A stretch of 64,000 nt of DNA from Lucifuga dentata (lineage: Eukaryota > Chordata > Actinopteri > Ophidiiformes > Bythitidae). Under the pieces are notes generated by a model. It did no database searches and was not told the origin of the DNA. It saw nothing but the letters and a program-made list of their open reading frames with translations. Below are positions 46,440 to 58,936 of the stretch, one piece after another. The position numbers and the translations under genes are program-made. Location of the stretch: positions 251,249 to 315,248 of the forward strand of contig VXCM01000477.1 of the NCBI GenBank assembly GCA_014773175.1, read 5' to 3'. How positions within the stretch are numbered: position 1 is the stretch's first letter; each line of letters opens with the position of its first letter.

Positions 46440-47151
46440 TTTAAAAGAGCTTTTGATGTCTGCTTGTCTGCAAAGATACAGAGATGAAAGAGAAAACACT
46501 TTAGGACTCCAGTTAATATCCCTTAAGATTAGTAAAGAAAAGTCTATGATGCAGTACATGGTCCAAAAAATGGGTTAGCATAACAACTGGCTTTGCTTGG
46601 ACAAATCCAGACTCTGCTCTTTTCAGTTTAGCTGCCATTATACTCCACATAGTAAAAGTTAAGTAAATAAAATGCTGATAGACACATACCTTTAATAAAA
46701 TGTCTTGTTTTCTGATCAGCAATCACAAATGTACAAAGATGAACCGACAGCAAGTCCAAGACCAAATTTCAGGGGCGTGTGAGCACTTACTCCCTTCAGG
46801 AAGACAAAATGCTTATCTGGCCTTAGCAACTGCTTTCCTTTCCTGTGGAAGGAAGCACAGTAAGATTCCCTTGGAGTGGTGATGACGTGTTTTCTGTTCT
46901 CTGGAGCTATTTGGCTGAAGATACTCCTGCTAGAAGAACGATTTGTTTCAGATTGTTGCGATTTGTTCATTCCAATCCTTTATTTAACCCGTGTGGAGAG
47001 TAATATGACTTAACATTGCAGAGGAATGATGCTTTCATAACACAATTCATATCATAAGACATTCATTTTCCAAAATAATCCAAACTATGCATCACTAGGC
47101 TGACATACACAGAGCCAGAGGGAATGGGGGGAGTGAGTGTGTGGGAAGGGG

Positions 47152-47173
47152 GGAGAGAGAGAGAGAGAGAGAG
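47152..47173. repeat. (GA)n microsatellite
   Basis: Eleven GA units. Confidence 0.85.
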
Positions 47174-47345
47174 TACAAAAGATGTGAACTCTTCAAAATG
47201 TCAGGCTGTTCCTTTATTTCTACTTTAAAACGGCATTGTAAAGTTTTTGATCACCAATAGCTGTTTTGATGAACAAACACAGCACAAGGATGCATGTGTA
47301 GTTTACGTACACAGTGTTTACGGGCACAGGTGTTATACATCTCTG

Positions 47346-47465
47346 CAGACTGCAGAGGGCGCTAATGCACATGTGCTATAGCTACTATAAAGAACAAGTA
47401 ATGTAGTTTTGCAAATGATTAATATGTATCTTGTTATGATGACTTATCTGGTGAATTTACTGAGC
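47346..47465. repeat. Dispersed repeat fragment shared with 34270
   Basis: Contains CTGCAGAGGGCGCTAATGCA and AAGTAATGTAGTTTTGCAAA, matching the 34270 copy in order. Confidence 0.4.
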
Positions 47466-49558
47466 TGAGTGTGTCTCCAAGTAGAGCTTTTGTAATCTTA
47501 TCAGTTATGGTAATAAAAATAATTTAGCTTTACTAGGAGGATATTCTGCCTTAATTGGACTTGGTATGGCCCTAATAAACATGCATGAGTGACTATGTTA
47601 TTGGCCCTAATCAATCTCAGTGGGACTGCAGACACACCCTGTCTGAACGGGCCTTTTAGTCTAGGTAGAGAGTAATCAATGCAAAATTATGAAAAAATCT
47701 GGAGTTTCTACCTGCGAACAAAGTGAGATAATCAGATTTAACTATTCAAATGACTTGTTCATAGTCAGATAATGAGAGCTAAATTTAACCATATTAATAA
47801 ATATAAACCATAAAAAATATTAATAAGAAATACACGCAGTGGAAGCCTTTGGCCATGACCCAAGGGCAGCACAGCTCTTATAACAGTTTGTTGCACTTAA
47901 ATACTTTATTTTTACAACAGTAAAAACACAAACACTCTACAATGACAATATACTGTCTGCTCTATGCATAGAGCTTACATTAATATTGAAATATTAACAT
48001 ATACTTCAGTTGTGTTGACAAAAAAAACAACAAAAAATCGCGAAGGTCTATGTAGTAAGCAATAACTTACCATATATCTTATTTAAATAGGCACAAGGTT
48101 ACTCCAACTAACACCAAGAACAACATTAAGCACTTGTAAATTCAAGGTCATGCATGGATTGCAGAGAACATCCAAACACTATAGAGCAGAATTGCAATAA
48201 ATCCTCTTGTTCTGATAGCAATAAATACATTTCTATAGCAAAGTGTAGTTTTATTGTATGCACAGTATTTCATCAAATCATAACATATATTGTTATATAA
48301 TGTTGTTGATGTAAAATAATTTCACTACTTATGACATTTATTAGTTCTTCTGCTTCTGACTCACGTTAAAAGCAGTTCTGAAATTATGATTCACCATTAA
48401 AGTGCATCTTAATTTCTTGTAGCAATATCTAAATAATAATGTACCATTGCTGAAAACCTCACCAATAAATGAAATAACAAGAAGACATAATACTATAGTA
48501 AATTTTTGTTTCCATGTTTGTTGCCTTCAGAATGAAGCCATTAGAAAGCAATGTTATATGGTGAACCACTGCTGTGTGGTAATACAGCAAAACATCAATG
48601 AAAACATCAACCGATATAATATACTGTAGGTATCATACAGGTATTTAAAACAGCATGATCCAAACTTCACTCTCATTATAATATGTCAAACAGCTTCAAA
48701 ACAATGATAGCTAAAGTACAAGCAATCAAAGTGTGTAAAATGATGCTTTTAGCAAATTTAACGGATTTAATGACCAAAGGAGTTAATGCAATACTCACAA
48801 TAAAATTCCACATGCTGTATATATCAATCAATAGTCTGACACTCAAAACATAAAATAACTTTTTTAGATGCTAAATTGCAATATTCCCAATTTTGTTTTG
48901 CCTATTTACATAATGTAATTTCAAACAGCATCAAGGATAACAAACAAAATAAGCAATTTAGCACACTGCTGAAAGTACAACAACTAAGCAGCAATTTACA
49001 ACTAAAACTGCAATGAATTGCAAAACTAATTAGAGATGAATGAAAAGCCATAATGAAAAAGTGACATTACCTGAGATCCACCACAACGAGCTAAGACTGT
49101 TTAAATGCTGCATTAAAAGCCAGCAAAGCACAATCACAGAATAATTTGAACAAAGCAGTGAATTAGTATTCCTCACTCAGCTGCAGGTCTTCAGAACCCA
49201 AAAGATAAAAGGAGGGAAAGAGTCTAATTGTGTTGATATGCCATAAAATAACTTTTCCAGTCCAAAACAAAACCAAACAGTCAGTGTGATAACAGCAAAA
49301 AAAAAAAAAAATCAGCACTTTACCCAGATTTTAGGCCACCATATACATCTGTATAATATAATAATCATCAGCTCTTTGAGTGAATAAAAAACATAACCAA
49401 CATAACCACCAACCATATTTGTCAGAGCAAAATACTGTAAATACTCTATACTGGAAAATACCGTTAACAGTGGTAAATGACCTGTGCAGAAAATGAATTG
49501 TCAGGAAATCCTGAACTCTACGAACATTCGGCTGCAGGCTGACGTGACAATTACCCCT

Positions 49559-52500
49559 TTATGTTAACGGCCCTGAGTTGTTTCCATGACAGCAGGAGCT
49601 CTTGGTGTTGCTCATATAGCGATCGCTGCTGTGGACACTGGTGTTGACACGAGACAGGGTGCACATGCTGCTTTGGCCAAGTCGTCTGTTTCGGAGCTCC
49701 AGCTCATCGTAGCTTGAGACTCTCACAAAGGGACACCAGCGGAAAACCTGCTTAAACCCGGCCCGAAATCTGTGCCCAAAACACCACAACATGTAGTTAT
49801 GCTCCACGGTGGAAATGCAGAAAGTTCTGTATTTAGTTACTTTGCAGAATCAGATTCTTTCTTCTGCTACTTCACATTTCAGAGGGAAAGATTTTACTTT
49901 TGAACTCCACTGTATTTTTCTGACACTTATATTTTGTAGTTACAATTTACATAACACGTACCACATGTTAGCGTTCTGAAAATATCATATTCATGGGGAC
50001 TGTCTGGTCTTCAAAATTAGCAATTCTACTTTGGATACATGATATTACTACCTAACATTGTGATATTACTGCTTTGCATACACTCATTAAAGGATTTGAG
50101 GACTTTTTTCCAGCACTGAATATATGCTGTTGTGTGCAAATACTTCACGTGTGTGAGAACCACCTGCTATTGAGGCAGCAGTAGATGATGGGGTTGTACA
50201 TGGTGGAGCTCATGGCCAGCCACAGCACTGACAAGTAAACCTGCTGGATGTACTTCCACTTGCTCAGTTGCTTGTTGAGGCCCGTCACAATGAAGTAGAC
50301 ATGATAGGGCAGCCAGCAGAGGGCAAAGGTCACCACTACGATGATCATCATCTTCACCACCTGCAAGAGAAAAGAGACACATTACCCCAATGAATGACCA
50401 TATTTATGTTTGTGTTGTGCGTCCACTGTGTGTCTTCTTGATTTAACTAATTTATTATTTTATGAATTCAAGTAATTATGTTCCTTAGTCACACTCATTT
50501 AAAAGCAGGAGAAATATGATATTAACCAAACAGACAAATATTACTTCCAACTTGAATGTCTAGCAACAATTTAACTTAAAATCAAAACAAACTTAAAAAA
50601 ACAAAAAACAAAAAACTTATGTATAAAAGAAAACCCATAGACAAATCCACACAAGATCAACACCATATTTGCACAAGAGACATTTAATACTTAGGCTAAG
50701 TGACATAATGCAATTTCTCAGCTTGTATCTAAATATCAAAAGTCACTGGACAGATGATTACTGGTTGCCTATTCATTATTGAAATTAAAGGACCATATTG
50801 GTAGGTTTGAGCCCAATAAATACTACCCACATACACATTACATTCCTGCCAAACATTTTCAAAAGCTTAATCCCAGAGCGATACATTTTTGTATTATCAG
50901 CCACTGGTTTAAGTTCATTCCAATATGCTATAAAAAACGATTTGCAGAGTTTTGAAACATGCTTGAGATAGGTAATCCATCACAGCGAATGATAAGCCTT
51001 AATATCATTTTTGTCAGAGTTACTGAATTTAACTGATCCAACATGGCACTATAGAGAAGAAAACATATCTTTGCTGGAGAATATAGACCTAGGAGAAGAC
51101 TGTTTTACCAGAGAAAATAACATGAATGTGCCTTCTACAATCATGTGTTTTAACAGGCGAAACATTTTAATTTTAAGGTGAGTTCAATTCAATTTAAAAG
51201 ATTAGGGTATTTGGCAAAATAACATGAAACCTCAATTGGAAAATGGTTGGCAGTAATGTAACGTCATGTGGCTAATATTTATTGGGCTAAACCATGCAAA
51301 ACCACCGACATGGTCCTTTCAACGATGTCAAAATGAAGCTATTTACCAAATTGATCACAAATTTGTACAATCCCACACTTCCTTTATCAAATTAAACAGT
51401 TTTCCTTGCATTAATCTATAGAACAATACCTCCATGAATTGTGTCGCACTTAACCTTCCCTTTGAAAAGAAAATATTCTAAATTGGAAACTAAGATGTTC
51501 TGAATACTGGTTCAGTGTGACTGTGTTGAAGCTGTGGCAGCTGTTTGTTATGCACATTGTGCATGTAGATATTGAGTGATGAGGTTCTTATTGTTGCCAT
51601 AAAGAGAGGGAAGAGAGGGAAAGGTCAATGATGACGCAACAGGTTTCAGGAAGGATGGATGTGATGGCACCACAGAACTCATCAGTGTATTACAGCAGAA
51701 TGCATAAGTGAGGAGGTTCAAGACGCAGGATGTTATTTCACCACAAGAACAAGCTCATCTTGGGGGACAGAACGAATTCGTCTCATCAGCCCAGTTGACA
51801 TCTCATTATCTGCCTTTTGATTCAAGCCTGACATTATCTGGCAGCTTTGTTTCATGAAAATTATGACTCTCTTTTATCTTCTTCGGCTAATATGAGTCTT
51901 TAATGTTGTTTTTCTTTGAAGCTCATCATAAGACTGTAGATTGCAGCCCTGCTCCTGTTTTTTTTTTTTTTTTTTTGTCACTGTTTACTTCAATATATCT
52001 CTTTACGGGATAATGATGTAATATGGTCATTGACAAACAGCAGGGTAGTCACACACAAACTGGAAAATAATTTACATAAAGCAGTAGCATTATACTATTC
52101 AAGGCAAATCACCACTGACTTCATATCATCCCAACCTTAATGGTGTATCTTTGAATAATTCAACATGTGTATTCTTTGGCATCGTTTCATTTATTTCATT
52201 CATTCCAGCAATTTTCTGTGTCACCTCCCACTGAAACTGGTCACGATCTCATATCAACATCTTTGAAACTGGATTTATCACATTTGGTCGTCTACTAGTT
52301 GACGGATATCGCTCCTCCACCTGGATTAAGTTGCTACATGGGAAGGCAGATCTTTCAGCTGGGCTGCTCATCTGTGGAACTCTCTGCAGATCCATCAGGG
52401 AGAACAGCTCCATGAATATGATTAGGAGGGACACTGGGACGCACCTATTCGGCTTTACTTTTCATTAACTCCCTTTTCTCTTGTCATTACTGTCCTTTTC

Positions 52501-53760
52501 TGGGTGGCAATTGTTGCTGTTAACTTTTGGTGTTTTTGGTGTGTGCTTTTTTTTTTTTGTTGTTGTTTATTATTTTAATTGTTGCCTGATCCTGCCTTAC
52601 AGTGCCAAGAGTTTTGGGATATGCTCCTAGGCTCTAGAATTCCCTCCCTCAGCACATCTGTCAGCTGGACTCTATTTCCACCTTCAAATCACGCATCAAA
52701 CCCTACCTGTTTAAATTGGCCTATACTCACTGTACATTCACTGTACTTTTTCCTTTTAATATTTTTATGTTTTAACTTTTCTGTATGGTTTTGCCATTTG
52801 GCAAATTTGTGATGTAAGGTGACCTTGAGTGTCCTGAAAGGCGCCCATAAATAAAATGTATTATTATTATTTTTATTATTAATCCCACAGCTTGCTTGAT
52901 TGCTGCTCAACATGCAAGCTGTGATGACCTTAATCCCTGTGGAACTTAAACAGTAGCTACTGCAAGCACATAGTTACTCTGATGTTAGAAATAAAAAGCA
53001 TGCTTTGTCCTATTTGGTCAAATCAATTGTTAAGGTGTAAATATAGAACATGTGTATTGAACAAATGTGATGCTTACCTTCCTTTTGGCTTGGAGCTGTC
53101 CGTGATAGTTATCAGATGAATCCCCTGGGATCTCCCCTCCCCACAGCGTCACCCCCACAAGTGTGTAGGTGATGGCCATCACCACTAAAGGCAGCACGTA
53201 GACCAGAACTGTCACTATGATGTGATACCTGAACAAACAGAGAAGGATTTTTTTTTTTTTTTTTTTTNTTTTTTTTTTTTTTTTTTGAATTGGGTGGTCT
53301 CCCTAGTTTGAGATAAAACAAAGAGGATGAAGAGGATTTGAGCAGCAGCAGCAGCAGCAGCATCAGTTATGTAAGCAGTAAGACACAGGTTTCCAGTCTG
53401 AGCTGTCGCACATTCTCATCAGGATGCTAGACAGAAGGGGTATTTTCAGAGTGTGTGTCTGTTGGAATGCGTTTACGCATGTCCTCACATGAAGGGGTCA
53501 TCAGCCATGCGGGGCCAGGACACATAACAGACAGTCCTGTGTGGCAGAGTGCGGGTGGTGGAAAAGTAGCAGAGAGGGAAGGCCAGAACCACGGCCAGAC
53601 TCCAGATACACACAATGACCCCCGTGGTNAAGTAGCAGAGAGGGAAGGCCAGAACCACGGCCAGACTCCAGATACACACAATGACCCCCGTGGTGGCCTT
53701 CGCAGATAGATGAGGCTTCAAAGGATGGATGATGGCCATGTACCTGCAGGGAAGAGGTCA

Positions 53761-53828
<68 letters not shown>

Positions 53829-53834
53829 NNNNNN

Positions 53835-53886
<52 letters not shown>

Positions 53887-55222
53887 CACACACACACACA
53901 CACGTGCACACATTTCAGTACATACTGTAGGAGTTTCAGAGTGCTGCATTTTCTGGAATCCTGAAACATTAAGCAGTTTAAAGATGATCATTATCAAAGC
54001 TGACACAGAATAGGTTCATGTTGAGTGACTAACTTACTACTTTAGTAGAAAATCAGCCAATAAAATCATGTCACTTGAAAAGCTACAAAGGCATTTAGTG
54101 AAGGTGCTTCCACTTGCCTGGTCAGATCTGTACTTTATTTGTGTTACTGTTTCCTTATAAAGTCTGTTTAAGCAAAAAAAAATGGTCTTACATCCTCTGC
54201 ATGTATTATCTGCGATACTCCTGACGTTTTAACTAATAAAATGTAATAAGAAGTGGAATCTGTCATTTGTTTCAGGTTTTGAATTAGCCCTCTGAAGTCA
54301 CAGCTTTTGATAATACAGTAGCTTTTCATAATCATATTTAATTTAATTGCTTAACATGAGGAAATACAGAAAACCTGTGAGTTTAAATTAGATTAAAGGT
54401 CACAATCTGCGAGTGCAGATTGTGACCTTTAATCAAATCTACACACTGGGTTAAGAATTATTTAAATTAATTTTAAAATATTGTCATTGAATAAAATTTT
54501 GCAAGCACAGAAAAAAAGCTTTGCTTGCAGCATAAGCAAAGACATAAATGTAAAAAAAAAAAAAACCTNAAAAAAAAAAAAAAAAATTGCAAGTAAAAAC
54601 ACAAAGCAACATCTAACAGATTGGAAACATTTTTAAAGTCACTTTTCATTCAGACCATCTCCACAGTCTTCAAATCAAAACCAGAAATCTAATACTACAG
54701 CCTTAAAGGAGAATCATGTGTTCATTGACAAAATTATAGTAAAATGCAAACGGTAACCTCCATCAGCAGCTTCGTGGAAACAGAAGATAAGTGCAAAGCA
54801 ATAACTTCATTGTTAATCTTCACATCTAATGCAAAGATTTCCATGTTGTATCACCTGTCTATGGCGATGGCGCTCATGGAGTAGATGCTGGCAAACACGG
54901 CGGTGACCGGGAAGAAGTTGTGGAACCTGCAGTAAACCTCTCCAAAGTACCATTCTCCGTGCGCCGCGTAGACGAAGTTAATGAGCGTGTTGAAAGCTGC
55001 CATGGACACGTCAGAAAAAGCCAAATTCAACAGAAAATAGTTCGTCACGGTCCTCATCTTCTTATGCGCCAGAATAATCCAAATCACAATCAAGTTCCCA
55101 ATTACGGCCACGCCGAGCACCAAGCTGTAGGCCACCGACCACAGCGCGATGCGCCACGCCGGCTGGATGAACTGGTTGGTCTGGTTTCTTGTTGTGTTAG
55201 TTCCATTTGGTTCAGGGGCCAT
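49559..55222 (-). CDS. tacr3: Tachykinin receptor 3-like GPCR (neurokinin NK3 type), 5 exons
   Basis: Exons, in transcript order: 55222-54855, 53743-53489 (contains a false 66-nt duplication), 53228-53078, 50360-50164, 49769-49559. With the duplication removed, exon 2 is 189 nt and the protein is 371 aa. Seen: three N-glycosylation sequons in the first 15 residues, TM1 with [27 protein letters not shown] (TM2), AIDRYMAII (DRY box), [10 protein letters not shown] in loop 3, FALCWLPYH (TM6), NPIIYCC (TM7), and a palmitoylation-type Cys in the tail. Gq-coupled neurokinin B receptors control reproductive neuroendocrine signalling. [16 protein letters not shown] and YDELEL favour NK3 over NK1. The N-terminus (about 20 residues before TM1) and the Ser-rich tail are much shorter than in human NK3R (465 aa). 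Which fish tacr3 paralogue this is remains open. Confidence 0.93.
50785..51322. mobile_element. TTAA-flanked MITE, copy 4 (tacr3 intron 3)
   Basis: Starts TTAAAGGACCATATTGG and ends CGACATGGTCCTTTCAA. The right TTAA is degraded. About 538 bp, with the same subterminal TTTGAGCCCAATAAAT segment. Confidence 0.7.
52290..52880 (+). mobile_element. LINE 3' end remnants in tacr3 intron 3
   Basis: A frame with [15 protein letters not shown] overlies a decayed pol end; the + sequence reads [15 protein letters not shown], then [14 protein letters not shown], typical of fish LINE pol termini. The 3' tail has GACCTTGAGTGTCCTGAAAG, GCGCCC and ATAAATAAAATGTATTATTA. A second decayed fragment precedes it at 52290-52420. 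It lies in sense opposite to tacr3. Confidence 0.65.
53249..53286. repeat. Poly-T with assembly N next to tacr3 exon 3
   Basis: T run with one N (about 53268), 21 nt upstream (in gene sense) of the exon 3 acceptor. As poly-A on the coding strand it is not a polypyrimidine tract. Confidence 0.75.
53564..53694. other. Single-N junction with duplicated 65-nt flank inside tacr3 exon 2
   Basis: 53564-53628 is repeated exactly at 53630-53694 around one N (53629). The 66 extra nt repeat part of TM4 and its flank in frame. Removing them gives the expected 189-nt exon. Confidence 0.88.
53763..53906. repeat. (AC)n microsatellite with a six-N gap
   Basis: CA run of about 130 nt with NNNNNN at 53829-53834, right next to tacr3 exon 2. 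The true length is unknown. Confidence 0.9.
54391..54434. repeat. Perfect 20-bp hairpin in tacr3 intron 1
   Basis: Arms 54391-54410 and 54415-54434 are exact inverted repeats (GATTAAAGGTCACAATCTGC) with loop GAGT. There is no flanking transposon structure. Confidence 0.85.
54549..54588. repeat. Poly-A with assembly N
   Basis: A run with one N (about 54570) in tacr3 intron 1. Confidence 0.75.
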
Positions 55223-58200
55223 TCTTAAGGAGCCTCCGTGGGATTCACCTCAGATCAGAACCCACAGGCAGCAGCAATCCCTCTGGCACTTCTGATGCGC
55301 ACCACGCAGGTATGGCATGTGTGACGAGACACGAGAGCAAACAGCTGGTACACTCGCTGCTATCACTGATCCACGCAGGGATGCAGGGAAATGAAAATCA
55401 TAAAATGGAAAATTTTAGCTGGCATAAATCTTTATGAGAAATAATTGGAAAAAATCATATAAAATCCTGTGCTTGGATATACAGCATGATGTACAAATGA
55501 GTATTGATGAAATAATTTGAGATATGATGCTGATCATCAGTAGTGTCTATTGTGGTTAATTTTTTTTTCTGTCGTTGTAACACTATTTTTTTTATTTGCA
55601 TTTTCACGGTATTTCTATTTATTTCATCTTGACTTTTTTTTTTTTTTTTNTTTTTTTTTTTTTTTTGTTTTGTTTTTTTTTTTGTCCACTTACAGACATG
55701 TACATGTATACAGCACTGGTGACTGATGAACTGGATATAAAAATACAAAAAATACAATATTTCAACAAAGAAAATGTCGCATTTTATACTAAAAGGCTGA
55801 AAAATTTCACTTAAATTTCACTTACAAATTTCACTCACATCATGTTTGACTGCAGAATGCAATGTTGCATTATGCCTAAAACTAAATCAATGCAGAACTT
55901 AATCAATTTGAGATAAAACTTTAAATAAAAGCATTTTATAGCGTTTAAGTTGGAATGTCACAATAATCACAAGACCCAAAAATGGTACATCCGCCAAAAC
56001 TTCTTCCATGGCTTAAATACAAAAATTTTTAACTTCAGATGAGTCAGTTTGTTCTTTAAAAATATAATCAACACTGAAGCCAATAAAGTTCTTTTTTTTT
56101 TTGCTGTTGTTGTTGTTTTTTCTTTTTTTTTTGTTTATTTGTTTGTTTCAGAGAAAATACCTAGTCATTAGAGTCTTTTGCTCCTGGTGAGTTCCCTGTT
56201 GCCAGTTCATTTAAAATGCATCTGCTGTACTTTTATCAGTTGCATTGCACAATCTGTTGCCTCTCCATTTTCATATTAAGGATGTGTGTAATACCACAAG
56301 TTACATGTTTATAACTAGTCTAAAAACAATTTGGAAACACAGGGAAAAGACCTGCAGAAGGTCAGCGAGTCTGTTTTTTTTTTGTTTGTTTTTTTTCTCA
56401 GCAGGACCTCATTATCCAGAGGGCATCTCTTTTGGACCACTCCCTGGTTCAAATATCACTGTTCAGACTTCCTCTAAAACAGCCTGTGTCCCTTACTAAA
56501 AAGGTCACAAGCTATTAAGTAACAGCTGATGATATCATTAGCTGCATCCTAAATTATTTGTTTTTAATTTTGCATGCAGGCATAAATTAATCACAAGGGG
56601 ATATTTGGTAAACAACAGCAGGGGAGACGAGGGCCCCTTTTTGTCTAGTGTCTGATGTGTCAGGATTTATTTGATCTGAAGTTGAAATTGACTGACAATG
56701 GTGCAATATTTAGTGCCACATCACCTGTTGAAAAAAAGTGCATAAAAAAGCTGTTGATTCCTTCAACAGTCCTAAAATGTCACTAACTGTTTATGTATAA
56801 CAAGACATACAGTACAAGGTTTGATGCCTAATTATGATATTTTGCCTATATTAAACATTTTGGTATAGTTTCTTTACATCTTCTGTATCTGATACCTGAA
56901 ACAACCTTTATGTACAAACGAGGGTTTAGTTTCCTAAACAGAGATAAAGTATTGCAAATGAGACAAATAATTATACAAGCTATTGCTTTCTGAAACATCT
57001 TTAGAGGTCTGTAATGACTGAAATATATTTTAAGGTGGAGAAGAAGTGTCAGAAATCCTGATCTGTGTGTTTAGATGACAGTCATGTTTGCAGATACCTG
57101 ATAAATATTAGATTTATTTATATGAATGTGACCAAGAACACAGAACAGATCTCATAATATCTGGTTCCACGTGCTTTGCAACTCATGTACCACGTGTGAG
57201 CAAACATTCAGAAATGGATCGCTTAAATGTAGCATGTACCAGGACTTGGCAGAGTACGTACTGTGAACCTCTGCCAATACTATGGAATTATCAAGATGTG
57301 ACAGTTACATGTCAGATTTTCCTTAAAGTTTGGCATCAGTTATTATGTCAAAACCAACACTGGACCAATCCAACGCATTCATTACGTTGATAACACAACT
57401 GAAGCTCCAGCGTTATACTGGGCTGATAATTGAAGAATGTCTCTTTCTCTGTGAATGTTTATCTTCTTTTCTGAAAAGCTCAGAAAGAAAGGTCATGAGA
57501 AGTTAATACCAAATATTTCCAAAAACTTTGGTGCAAGTCCATTAATAACTATGAAACAAAACAGCCCCATAGATGTCTGTTCATAGTGTGCTATATCACA
57601 AATTAGGCAATCTGACCATTATGCAGGTTTACAGGCTCCAGCAAAGAGAGCAACATTACACAACAGCAAATCATGAAGCAGTCATATCAGCATTTTAAAA
57701 CAAATGTTCTCATTTTGTCTGAGTGCAAGCTATTAGTTTAGTTTTGATCTATGTAGCTGAAGCACATCTTTAGCACAAAGTGATTTTAGGAAGTTTCATG
57801 CATAGTCAGTAATTCATAGTTCAATAATAGTAATTCATAGTTCAATTAATCAATCAATTTAAATTAAAACACATAATACATTATATATTGTACTTTAAAC
57901 AAATCTGAATAATGAACTTTTGTCGATAGTAATAGTAATTCCATTTTCAATTCTTAGATTTACTATTTTATGCATGTATATGAGCTGCTATGTAACTTAG
58001 ACAGCTAGGTCCATTAATCTGATGTGGTTTACTGGGATTAGTGATACAGTTTGTAGCATGTGAGTGCTATAAATGCATCATTATCAGTGGGATGCATTGA
58101 TTTCCATTACATCTTGAAAACATATACAGCAGGAGCTCAGCTCCAACAGCATGATAAACCATGATGTGTATGTCAGTCTTTCAGCATCCATGCTGTAATG

Positions 58201-58699
58201 AGGTGATTTCTCCTCTTTAGTGCTGAGGAGGAATGATTCAGAAAGATGTGAAAATACAGTGACATGGTATGGAAGCATCATATTTACCTCTTAAATGTAT
58301 CAAGGAGCCATTAGCTTTTACTTTACCACCCATCAGAAGCATATTCCAAGAAAGGGAGCTGTAGTTATTGTTGGACTGGAGAGCATTACTGCCATCTACT
58401 GATAGAATCCTTTTTTAGACAGCATGAGAACAAAGTGCGAGCCTAGCTTTGGTCTCCAACAAATACAGTACCTGTGTGGCTAAACAGGTAACACTGTTCT
58501 GGTTCTGAATTGATTTTGATGAAGATTCTCAGTCATCCAGGCAGGTAGATACGTTGTATGAAAACTCAGTCAGGTCAACTGGATTCAAGTTTTTAATTCT
58601 GAAACGTCTCACCATCCATCCAAATGGCTGGTTCTGAATGCTCCCCAGAAATAAGCTGATGTAAGTTTTTGTTTGATCTTTGCTTTGTAACCACAGAGT

Positions 58700-58760
58700 T
58701 TAGACTTTGACAGATATTCACAATAGCCCTGCAATATTGTGAATACCTGTCAAAGTCCAA
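58700..58760. repeat. Near-perfect 27-bp hairpin
   Basis: Left arm ACTTTGACAGATATTCACAA (from 58704) pairs with the arm ending near 58756; 25 of 27 positions pair, and the loop is 9 nt (58726-58734). Confidence 0.75.
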
Positions 58761-58828
58761 ATTGTATTCGTATTTTGACAAAATAACAGAGCAATACCTA
58801 TTCACTGAGCTCAGGAATTTCCCACAAT

Positions 58829-58839
58829 ATGAAATACTT

Positions 58840-58884
<45 letters not shown>

Positions 58885-58896
58885 NATGAAATACTT

Positions 58897-58935
<39 letters not shown>
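58829..58935. other. (GA)n tract with single-N duplicated flank
   Basis: ATGAAATACTTCCAGAGAGA at 58829 recurs at 58886 after an N at 58885, each followed by a GA run. This is an assembly overlap artefact over a microsatellite. Confidence 0.8.

Positions 58936-58936
<1 letters not shown>

Larger units (their letters stand above)
46480..49550. other. Gene-free spacer between the ART-like and tacr3-like genes
   Basis: Upstream of the ART-like gene there may be a non-coding leader exon, but none can be fixed. The rest is AT-rich, with a (GA)n run at 47152-47173 and a diverged repeat at 47346-47465. The tacr3 3' UTR probably extends into the right part. Confidence 0.5.

Noticed and set aside
53489..53743. 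Real 22-residue insertion in tacr3 TM4
   Set aside because: Exact duplication around an N, as at four other places; an assembly artefact is far more likely.
53501..54013. Cys/Val and Thr/His repeat frames
   Set aside because: Translations of the (AC)n microsatellite on both strands.
49559..55222. tacr1 (NK1 receptor) identity
   Set aside because: [16 protein letters not shown] and YDELEL fit NK3, not NK1 (LWASEIPGD, WQIVLWA).
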